Shown here in pieces: positions 1 to 5,282 of a DNA stretch of 6,342 nt (the stretch's first letter is position 1; the number at the start of each line of letters is the position of its first letter). Made by a program: the position numbers and the translations under genes. The stretch is from positions 1-6,342 of the forward strand of contig JAGBXL010000023.1 in the NCBI GenBank assembly GCA_017629325.1. The letters run 5' to 3'. The DNA is from Clostridia bacterium (lineage in GTDB: Bacteria > Bacillota > Clostridia > UMGS1810). The notes under the pieces were generated by a model that saw only the letters and a list, made by a program, of their open reading frames with translations, ran no database searches and was not told the origin of the DNA.

Positions 1-946
1 CTGCAATATCAAACATTGATGGGTCGGCTTTACGTTTGGGAGGATTATTTCTCTTGCAGTTGGGATCGTTAAGGTCTGATTCGGGTTCTACCCATCTTAC
101 AAGGTCAACAGGACACTGGTCGCCTGCTGCACTACAAAGAGGAAGCATAAATATATCCTTACCAAAGTGATTGCGAAGAAGCATTTTTACTTCACCCCAG
201 AAATCAGGTGAAACAAAGAGACGGTGCTGAACACACTGAGCAGGACAAGCAAGGTTTACAACAATACCTGTGAGGTTTTTGGAATTGTCAAACACATACA
301 TAAGCTCAATGCCGCTATCGTTGCCACCTTCAAGTTCGGTGAATACTGCGCTATTTGTGTCTCCCCACATCTGAGCTGTTCCGTCGTTATATGCTGCACG
401 ACGGCACATACCAACAGCAGCTCTGCCGAAGGCATTTGAAAAGCTTCCTTCACATCTGTTCTGCCATGCTTCTTTAATAAGCTCAGGAAGTTTTTCCACC
501 AAGAGTGCGTGGTTTTCTTCTTTTGTGGCAACCTCAGGATTATTTGAAACATTTTCTTTTTCTATGTATTTCTGGTCAGGTCTTAAAAAATTATCAAGCA
601 TTGAGCGATAGCCTGCAGTAACACCTTTAACCTGTCCTCTCTGAGTGCCAAGAGGTCTGTAGGCAGTGTGAGTGTGGATAGCTGAAATTATTATTTTTTC
701 AGGGTCTATTCCAAGATTATTATCTTTAAGTGCTTCTCTTACATCACATACAAGCTGCCATGTTACAGCCACCAAATCACAGGAAACCATTATCATCTGT
801 TCGCCGTTTGCTTCTATAACAAGAGCAGTTGCTGTGAGAGGTTTTTCAATATACTGAGAAATACGCTCTGCAAACTGACCTGCAAGAGATACTTTTTTTG
901 ATGGGGTGATATCAACTTCACTCCAGCCTATTTTTAAACTGTTCAT
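1..946 (-). CDS. Neutral/alkaline ceramidase-like protein, cytoplasmic type (3' end outside window)
   Basis: The reading frame is open from an ATG at 946 to the window edge, giving 315 codons without a stop; the C-terminus is missing. The start is supported by GGAGGT about 6 nt upstream. The N-terminus (IGWSEVDITP, residues 6-15) and the LAGQFAERIS segment (21-30) match the start of the neutral/alkaline non-lysosomal ceramidase family (Pfam PF04734 type). An HTHTA motif at residues 91-95 corresponds to the zinc-binding HTHSGP region of true ceramidases. H241 with downstream D248 fits the second metal-ligand region, and SAAGDQCP (272-279) resembles the family's GD-x-x-P motif. There is no signal peptide and there are many cysteines, so the protein is probably cytoplasmic, unlike secreted ceramidases. 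Activity on ceramide is therefore doubtful; a metal-dependent hydrolase of unknown substrate is the safer reading. It is divergent from a LacI-family regulator that probably controls it. Confidence 0.82.
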   Translation of the reverse strand, partial: MNSLKIGWSEVDITPSKKVSLAGQFAERISQYIEKPLTATALVIEANGEQMIMVSCDLVAVTWQLVCDVREALKDNNLGIDPEKIIISAIHTHTAYRPLGTQRGQVKGVTAGYRSMLDNFLRPDQKYIEKENVSNNPEVATKEENHALLVEKLPELIKEAWQNRCEGSFSNAFGRAAVGMCRRAAYNDGTAQMWGDTNSAVFTELEGGNDSGIELMYVFDNSKNLTGIVVNLACPAQCVQHRLFVSPDFWGEVKMLLRNHFGKDIFMLPLCSAAGDQCPVDLVRWVEPESDLNDPNCKRNNPPKRKADPSMFDIA

Positions 947-972
947 ATTTATACCTCCAATAGTTTTTTAAC

Positions 973-1001
973 ATACTATCACATAAAAAATATGATTTCA
1001 A
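973..1001 (-). promoter_or_regulatory. Predicted promoter of the ceramidase-like gene
   Basis: On the minus strand there is a TTGAAA -35 box (996-1001), a 17-bp spacer and a TAGTAT -10 box (973-978). Transcription would begin near 966, leaving about 20 nt of leader that contains the GGAGGT ribosome binding site. The -35 box is a good match; the -10 box matches the consensus at 4 of 6 positions. Confidence 0.55.
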
Positions 1002-1011
1002 TAATTTGGCT

Positions 1012-1028
1012 TTCGAAAACTTTTCGAA
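1012..1028. promoter_or_regulatory. Candidate operator, perfect 17-bp palindrome
   Basis: TTCGAAAA-C-TTTTCGAA is a perfect inverted repeat with 8-bp arms and one central base. It can also be read as two TTCGAA boxes whose starts are 11 bp apart, about one helical turn. It lies between the two divergent promoters, 10 bp from the minus-strand -35 box and 6 bp from the plus-strand -35 box, next to a LacI-family gene. This is the usual place for the binding site of a local regulator. Binding by the adjacent regulator is inferred. Confidence 0.65.
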
Positions 1029-1034
1029 TTTTTA

Positions 1035-1063
1035 TTGCTTTTTATTTTAGAGTGATTTATAAT
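1035..1063 (+). promoter_or_regulatory. Predicted promoter of the LacI-family gene
   Basis: TTGCTT (1035-1040), a 17-bp spacer and a perfect TATAAT (1058-1063) form a sigma-A-type promoter. Transcription would begin near 1070, which places the GGAGTGA ribosome binding site (1070-1076) almost at the 5' end of the mRNA. The leader would therefore be unusually short, about 13 nt. Confidence 0.55.
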
Positions 1064-1082
1064 CTAAGCGGAGTGATTTTAT

Positions 1083-2042
1083 ATGATGACATTATCTAAA
1101 CTTGCAAAGCTTGCCCATGTTTCCCTTTCAACAGCTTCAAAAGCTTTTTCAATGAGCAGTGAGGTAAATGAAGAAACAAGAGAGATGATTTTTGAATTAG
1201 CCAGAAAACACGGCTGCTTTAAAAAATTTTACAATGCTAAATACCCAAAGCTTGTTATTGCAGTTATCTGCCCGGAATTTAAAAGCAGATATTATTCCAG
1301 CATTGTTTCGAGTATTCAGGAAAATCTTTCAAAAATGGACTCTGAAATATGCGTTGCATCTACGGATTTTTCAGAAGATAAGCGAAGCGAACTTTATGAC
1401 TATTATAACAATTATTCAAATGTTGACGGAATAATAATGATTGATTCGGGTAAATATGAACACACAAAAAGCAATGTTCCGGTTGTTACCACAGGTAAAT
1501 CCAATGGAAAGACGGTATCGGTGTATTCAAATTCATCACTTGGAATAAATATGGCTGTTGATTACTTTTTATCCAAAGGTATTAAGGATATTGGATTTAT
1601 AAGTGAAAAATACACAATGTCAAAGCTTGTGAATTTTAGAGATTACATAAACAAAAAACTCGGGAATATATGTGAAGATTATCTTTCTGTTTCAGAACAC
1701 AGAATGGAGCTTGGCGGATATGAAGCAATGGAAGAATTTTTCAAAAGAAAAACAATTCCCAGAGCCATTATCTGTGCCTATGACTGCATGGCAATAGGTG
1801 CTATGAAATGTGTTTTTGATCACGGATTAAATATTCCTGATGATGTTGCAATAATAGGAATGAACAACAACCGTGAAACAGAATTTTTAAATCCGGCGTT
1901 ATCTTCAATAGACCTCTGCTCTGAAGAAGCAGGAAGGGAAATGTCGCTCGCTGTTATAAACAAGATTATGGGAATTGAAACAAATGAAGAAATCATTTTA
2001 ACTCCAAAACTTATTTTAAGAGAATCATCGGAAATAAAATAA
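1083..2042 (+). CDS. LacI-family transcriptional regulator
   Basis: This 319-residue DNA-binding protein has an N-terminal LacI helix-turn-helix (TLSKLAKLAHVSLSTASKAF, residues 3-22) followed by the family's third-helix segment (SSEVNEETREMIFELARKHG, 25-44). A periplasmic-binding-protein-like effector domain follows from about residue 57 (LVIAVICPE) and ends with the family's TPKLILRESS (307-316). Length is close to the usual 320-340. The hinge is atypical: the YxPNxxARxL segment is replaced by a shorter CFKKFYNAKYP (45-55). Effector-pocket motifs also differ: AYDCMAIG (232-239) where family members have NDxxAxG, and GMNN (259-262) where they have GFDD. Two ATGs (1083 and 1086) share the ribosome binding site GGAGTGA; the second has the more typical spacing and would remove one Met. 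It probably binds the adjacent palindrome and controls the divergent ceramidase-like gene and itself. The effector is unknown. Confidence 0.93.
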   Translation: MMTLSKLAKLAHVSLSTASKAFSMSSEVNEETREMIFELARKHGCFKKFYNAKYPKLVIAVICPEFKSRYYSSIVSSIQENLSKMDSEICVASTDFSEDKRSELYDYYNNYSNVDGIIMIDSGKYEHTKSNVPVVTTGKSNGKTVSVYSNSSLGINMAVDYFLSKGIKDIGFISEKYTMSKLVNFRDYINKKLGNICEDYLSVSEHRMELGGYEAMEEFFKRKTIPRAIICAYDCMAIGAMKCVFDHGLNIPDDVAIIGMNNNRETEFLNPALSSIDLCSEEAGREMSLAVINKIMGIETNEEIILTPKLILRESSEIK

Positions 2043-2083
2043 AAAATCACCATTTGCACATATTTTATGCAAATGGTGATTTT
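2043..2083. terminator. Bidirectional intrinsic terminator between convergent genes
   Basis: A perfect 16-bp stem (2043-2058 with 2068-2083) closes a 9-nt loop. It begins directly after the regulator's TAA and lies just past the TAA of the TRAP permease on the other strand. On both strands the stem is followed by a T-rich stretch, so it should stop transcription from both sides. Confidence 0.88.
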
Positions 2084-2087
2084 ATTT

Positions 2088-2963
2088 TTAATTTAATACT
2101 TCCCTTTTTCTTGCTATAAACTGTAACAAAACAACAGATAACACAAGAATAAGACCAATAACATCGGTAGTTAAACCGGGATATATAAGAAGAATTCCAC
2201 CAACAAGAATAATTATTCTCTGATACCATGGCATAGAGCACATAAGATAGCCCTCTAATGATGATGATACTGCAAACATACCAACAAGCGAAGTTATTGC
2301 TATTGTTATAATTTCTACTGCGTTGGTATCAATAAAAAGCATAGCGGGATTAAGAGCAAATATATAAGGAACTATAAAGGCTCCAATTGCAAGCTTGGTT
2401 GATGTGATGGCAGTTTTCATAGGGTTTGCCTGGGCTATTGCCGCACCTGCATAGGCTGCCAGTGCAACAGGAGGTGTTAAATCGGCAACAATACCAAAAT
2501 AGAACACAAAGAAATGTGCCGCAATGGCAGGAACACCCATACGAACAAGAATCGGAGCACATGTAGCTGCCATTATGCAATAGTTGGCTGTTGTGGGAAC
2601 ACCCATGCCAAGAACTATGCAGCAAAGCATTGTTAAAAAGAGTGCAATAATAACCTGATTACCTGCAAGGGCAACTATACCATTAATCATTGTGTTGGCA
2701 AGGCCCGTCATTGTTATTGTGCCTGCTATGATACCTGCAACACCGCAAGCTGCGGCAACGGTAATCATACCTTGTCCGCCAGAGGCAAGTGCTTGCCATA
2801 TTTTTTTAGGAGTGATGCGGTTTTCTTTATTGAAAAGGCTCACTACTATTGCAACAACAATAGCTATGGCAGCTGCATACTGAATTGATCTCTGACTTGT
2901 GCCAACAAGATAAATTAAGATTATTAAAGGCAGGAGCAGATAGGTCTGTTTTAAAAGAGGAAT
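2088..2963 (-). CDS. TRAP fused permease, C-terminal fragment
   Basis: This is the open frame directly after the in-frame TGA, in the same phase, ending with TAA at 2088. It begins with a membrane segment (LLLPLIILIYLVG) and contains the second half of the DctM domain, including LGMGVPTTANY and FYFGIVADLTPPVALAAYAG. The only start-like codon near its beginning is a GTG at 2843, inside the next membrane segment and without a ribosome binding site; no ATG, GTG or TTG lies in the 40 codons before it. Independent translation is therefore unlikely. The well-kept motifs suggest the interruption is recent or an artefact. Confidence 0.72.
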   Translation of the reverse strand: MPLLKQTYLLLPLIILIYLVGTSQRSIQYAAAIAIVVAIVVSLFNKENRITPKKIWQALASGGQGMITVAAACGVAGIIAGTITMTGLANTMINGIVALAGNQVIIALFLTMLCCIVLGMGVPTTANYCIMAATCAPILVRMGVPAIAAHFFVFYFGIVADLTPPVALAAYAGAAIAQANPMKTAITSTKLAIGAFIVPYIFALNPAMLFIDTNAVEIITIAITSLVGMFAVSSSLEGYLMCSMPWYQRIIILVGGILLIYPGLTTDVIGLILVLSVVLLQFIARKREVLN

Positions 2964-3989
2964 TCATCTTGGAAGGTCTTCTCTGCTAATTCCCTTCAGA
3001 CCGTCTTTGTTGGCCTCTAGATGAACTGCTATGAATACACCTGCAAAATACAAAATTGCAGGGAGTATTGCACGGATTACAATATTACTGTATGGAACGG
3101 CTACATAATCTGCCATTAAAAATGCTGCAGCACCCATAATGGGAGGCATTATCTGTCCGCCTGTTGAAGCGGAAGCTTCAGCCGCTGCTGCAAATTCACC
3201 CTTATAGCCTGTTTTTTTCATAAGGGGAATTGTTACCGAGCCTGAGCCTACGGTGTTTGCAACAGAAGAACCCGAAACCATTCCTTCAAGTGCACTTGCA
3301 ACAACTGCAACCTTGGCTGGTCCGCCCGAAAATCCGCCTACTATGGAATTAGATATTTTAATAAAAAAGTCTGCTATTCCCGTACGCTCTAAAAAGGCAC
3401 CGAAAATAATGAATACCACAATAAATTTTGAGCATACATTTACCGGTGTTGAAAGGATACCCTCTTTACCGTAGAAGAGATAGTGAACTATGTAATTAAG
3501 CTTACCCCACAAACTTGGATTTGAAAGTCCTGCTGTAAGAGCATACAAAACAAAGCACCCTGCAACAATTATTATAGGAAGCCCTACACTTCTTCTGCAA
3601 ACCTCTGCAATAGATATAATACCTAATATACCAATTATAATCTGATAAGCTTCAAAGTTACTGCCCTGCTGTATTATTGTCATTGCATTTGCAGTATAGT
3701 ATAGAAATGCACCTGTGCCACAGAGCATAAGTAAAATATCGTACCATGGCATATAATTAACCTTTTGAAGTCCTTTTTTTGCAGGATATACAATATAACC
3801 CAAAAGAACTATAAATGCTACAAACGATGTTAGTCTTATTTCTTCAAGCCAGCTTGCAAAAAGAGTTACATACAGGCAAAAAATTGAGAAAGCTGCAAGA
3901 ATGCAGGTTACCAAAACCTTTGGTTTTCCTTCCCATATTCGAATATTTGACTCTCGGTCAAATTTTTTCATTACGGATTCCAGATCCAT
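2964..3989 (-). CDS. TRAP fused permease, N-terminal fragment (341 residues)
   Basis: This is the 5' open part of the interrupted permease, from the first in-frame ATG (3989) to the TGA. It carries several hydrophobic membrane segments (for example residues 25-47, 52-70, 115-129, 135-153 and 187-201) and the first half of the DctM transport domain, with GGPAKVAVVASA and TGGQIMPPIMG. No good Shine-Dalgarno precedes ATG 3989. The strong one lies about 50 nt upstream, in front of the frameshifted 10-codon leader, so this fragment could be made only weakly or by re-initiation after the leader's TAA. Alone it lacks the second half of the transport domain and is unlikely to transport anything. Confidence 0.75.
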   Translation of the reverse strand: MDLESVMKKFDRESNIRIWEGKPKVLVTCILAAFSIFCLYVTLFASWLEEIRLTSFVAFIVLLGYIVYPAKKGLQKVNYMPWYDILLMLCGTGAFLYYTANAMTIIQQGSNFEAYQIIIGILGIISIAEVCRRSVGLPIIIVAGCFVLYALTAGLSNPSLWGKLNYIVHYLFYGKEGILSTPVNVCSKFIVVFIIFGAFLERTGIADFFIKISNSIVGGFSGGPAKVAVVASALEGMVSGSSVANTVGSGSVTIPLMKKTGYKGEFAAAAEASASTGGQIMPPIMGAAAFLMADYVAVPYSNIVIRAILPAILYFAGVFIAVHLEANKDGLKGISREDLPR

Positions 3990-4002
3990 AGGCTCTATGG
4001 TG

Positions 4003-4035
4003 TTATCCGCTTTTTTTAGACTTAAAAAACTTCAT
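4003..4035 (-). other. Ten-codon leader frame, frameshifted true start of the permease
   Basis: AGGAGG sits 4 nt before ATG 4035, the best start signal in the permease region. The frame reads MKFFKSKKSG and then TAA (4003-4005). Removing one A from the A7 run (4011-4017) joins it to the permease frame as MKFFKSKKADNTIEPMDLES. I read this as the original N-terminus, not as a separate peptide gene. A regulatory leader peptide with re-initiation at 3989, 13 nt past its stop, is the alternative. Confidence 0.7.
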
Positions 4036-4051
4036 ATTTCCTCCTGATGCT

Positions 4052-4079
4052 GATATAAAAACAAAAGTTATTTTATATC
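4052..4079. repeat. AT-rich inverted repeat in the permease leader
   Basis: GATATAAAA (4052-4060) and TTTTATATC (4071-4079) form perfect 9-bp arms around a 10-nt loop, just upstream of the permease Shine-Dalgarno. It could be a hairpin in the leader RNA that protects a processed 5' end, or a protein-binding site. The stem is weak because it is nearly all A-T. Confidence 0.4.
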
Positions 4080-4100
4080 TTTATTATTACACATAAAAGT

Positions 4101-4128
4101 GGCTGCGGTGTGAGTTTGAGCCGCAGCC
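4101..4128 (-). terminator. Terminator-like hairpin between binding protein and permease genes
   Basis: GGCTGCGG and CCGCAGCC form an 8-bp GC-rich stem around a 12-nt loop, 21 bp past the binding-protein stop. On the minus strand it is followed by ACTTTTATGT, a short T tract. Such partial terminators after a binding-protein gene commonly keep that protein in excess over its permease. I see no convincing separate promoter for the permease downstream of it. Confidence 0.65.
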
Positions 4129-4149
4129 AAAAACTTTATTTATAAGATA

Positions 4150-5106
4150 TTACTCAGAATCTACATTAATACCTTTTTCGCTGAAATATTTAGCAGCACC
4201 TTTATGGAAGGGAACTGTCATACCCTCTGTTGCATTCTCGAGGCTTAATTCTGCACCCTTACCATTTTCGGCAGCAATAGAATCGATATTATCAAAGATT
4301 GCTGCTGTGAGTTTATATACATCGTCTTCTGCTGCATCGGCATTTACAATAAGAGTTGCTTTAACTGTAACGGTTTTAACATCTTCTGTTTGACCTTTAT
4401 ATGTGCCTGCAGGAACTGTATATACAGTATAGAAAGGACCTTCTGCCATTATTTTTTCGGCAATCTCGCCATCTATTGGAACAAGATATGCCTCATTTGT
4501 TGTGAAGAGTTCTGTGATGGCAGGAGTTGGTGCACCTGCAACTATAAATGCTGCATCGATTTTTCCGTCTTTAAGTGCATCGGCACTGTCGGCAAATGAC
4601 TGATACTGTGCTTTTATATCGTTTTCACTAAGACCTGCAGCAGCAAGAACGTCTATTGCATTAAAATATACGCCCGAGCCGGGAGCACCGATTGATACAG
4701 ATTTACCTTTGAGATCGGCAACAGATTTGATATCGCTCTTCATGGTTACAAGCTGAACTGCTTCCGCATATAAACCTGCAACTGTGCGGAAGGTATTGAT
4801 TTTGCCTTCTTCCTGGAATGCTCTTGTTCCATCCCATGCATAAGACATAACATCGGACTGAACTGTGCCAAGCTGATAGTTGCCTGCATCAATTCCCTGA
4901 ATATTTGCTTTTGAACCGTCGGTTGAAACAACAGTAACACCTATGCCTGCTTTATTTGTGATATACTGACCGAGCACACCGCCGTATCCATAATATGTAC
5001 CGGCTGTACCGCCTGTACCCATTGTCATTTTTGTTCCGCCGCCATTGCAGGCTGTAAGAGCAAAAACAAGAGCCAAACACATTATAATTGAAATAATTTT
5101 TTTCAT
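4150..5106 (-). CDS. TAXI-family TRAP transporter solute-binding lipoprotein
   Basis: This 318-residue extracytoplasmic binding protein captures the substrate and delivers it to the fused TRAP permease encoded next. Residues 1-20 are a lipoprotein signal: KK, a hydrophobic core, and lipobox LTAC with the lipidated Cys at 20. The TAXI hallmark TGGTAGTYYGYGGVLGQYI follows at 31-49. Further family segments are LKGKSVSIGAPGSGV (132-146) and DAAFIVAGAPTPAI (184-197). Length and the pairing with a fused permease are typical of two-component TAXI systems. Some TAXI proteins bind glutamate or related dicarboxylates, but the substrate here cannot be read from sequence. The start is fixed by AGGAGG 6 nt upstream of ATG 5106. 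If the permease is truly broken, this protein would be orphaned unless another permease takes it. Confidence 0.96.
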   Translation of the reverse strand: MKKIISIIMCLALVFALTACNGGGTKMTMGTGGTAGTYYGYGGVLGQYITNKAGIGVTVVSTDGSKANIQGIDAGNYQLGTVQSDVMSYAWDGTRAFQEEGKINTFRTVAGLYAEAVQLVTMKSDIKSVADLKGKSVSIGAPGSGVYFNAIDVLAAAGLSENDIKAQYQSFADSADALKDGKIDAAFIVAGAPTPAITELFTTNEAYLVPIDGEIAEKIMAEGPFYTVYTVPAGTYKGQTEDVKTVTVKATLIVNADAAEDDVYKLTAAIFDNIDSIAAENGKGAELSLENATEGMTVPFHKGAAKYFSEKGINVDSE

Positions 5107-5138
5107 AGTAATCCTCCTTAAATATTAGCTTATAATAT

Positions 5139-5166
5139 ATTATACCATAATAAAAATCTATTTCAA
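5139..5166 (-). promoter_or_regulatory. Predicted promoter of the TAXI-TRAP operon
   Basis: On the minus strand there is TTGAAA (5161-5166), a 16-bp spacer and a perfect TATAAT (5139-5144), preceded by TGG, which makes an extended -10 box. Transcription would begin near 5132, giving a leader of about 26 nt that carries AGGAGG (5113-5118). Confidence 0.72.
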
Positions 5167-5185
5167 TAATTCTGCCATACTATAT

Positions 5186-5216
5186 ATTTATCGGGTCAAT
5201 CAATAAAATTTATCGG
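5186..5216. promoter_or_regulatory. 9-bp direct repeat upstream of the TAXI promoter, candidate activator site
   Basis: ATTTATCGG occurs at 5186-5194 and again at 5208-5216. The copies begin 22 bp apart, about two helical turns, and the nearer one is 19 bp upstream of the -35 box. Same-face direct repeats at this distance are typical of activators such as response regulators. No such regulator is encoded in the window. Confidence 0.45.
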
Positions 5217-5230
5217 TATATAAAAGAAAA

Positions 5231-5258
5231 GAAATCCGCTTAATAATAAGCGAATTTC
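5231..5258 (-). terminator. Intrinsic terminator of mnmA
   Basis: The stem pairs 5231-5242 with 5247-5258 (11 of 12 pairs; mismatch C5236/A5253) around a 4-nt ATAA loop. On the minus strand it is followed by TTTTCTTTTATA. It lies 24 bp past the mnmA stop and separates mnmA from the TRAP operon. Confidence 0.78.
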
Positions 5259-5282
5259 AACTATTTCACTTTTCCCTATTAC

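Larger units (their letters stand above)
2088..4035 (-). pseudogene. TRAP transporter fused permease (DctQM type), interrupted by a frameshift and an in-frame TGA
   Basis: Read as one unit, this encodes a fused 4TM/12TM TRAP permease, the membrane part of a TAXI-type secondary uptake system that works with the binding lipoprotein just upstream. The frame from 3989 to 2088 would give about 633 residues, normal for the family. Hallmarks are GGFSGGPAKVAVVASA (218-233), TGGQIMPPIMGAAAF (276-290), LGMGVPTTANY (about 460-470) and FGIVADLTPPVALAAYAG (about 498-515). There are two lesions. AGGAGG (4040-4045) and ATG (4035) start MKFFKSKK, but an A7 run shifts the frame and translation stops at 4003; six A's would join it in frame to ADNTIEP and MDLESVMKKFDRES. 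A TGA at 2964-2966 then replaces residue 342, in a hydrophilic linker between membrane segments, and the frame continues unchanged afterwards. Decay or sequence error is most likely; recoding is possible but unsupported. Confidence 0.85.

Noticed and set aside
256..552. 98-codon minus-strand reading frame and the plus-strand frames within 224-857
   Set aside because: They lie in other frames of the ceramidase-like gene, whose reading frame has clear family motifs; they have no family features of their own.
2960..2965. EcoRI-type GAATTC overlapping the TGA, as a possible cloning junction
   Set aside because: The permease reading frame and family motifs run on normally on both sides, so nothing suggests joined fragments; a chance six-base site.
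2930..2966. Selenocysteine insertion at the TGA
   Set aside because: The sequence after the TGA shows only a 4-bp CAGA/TCTG hairpin, without a convincing bacterial SECIS stem and loop, and I know of no TRAP permease with selenocysteine here.
3253..3474. Plus-strand reading frames opposite the permease, binding-protein and mnmA genes (3253-3474, 4390-4599, 5619-5864)
   Set aside because: They are antisense shadows of genes with clear motifs; none has a recognisable product.
4003..4035. Classic -1 ribosomal frameshift at the A-run, as in dnaX
   Set aside because: A -1 shift leads to a stop (TAG) within a few codons; joining the permease frame needs +1, or loss of one A.
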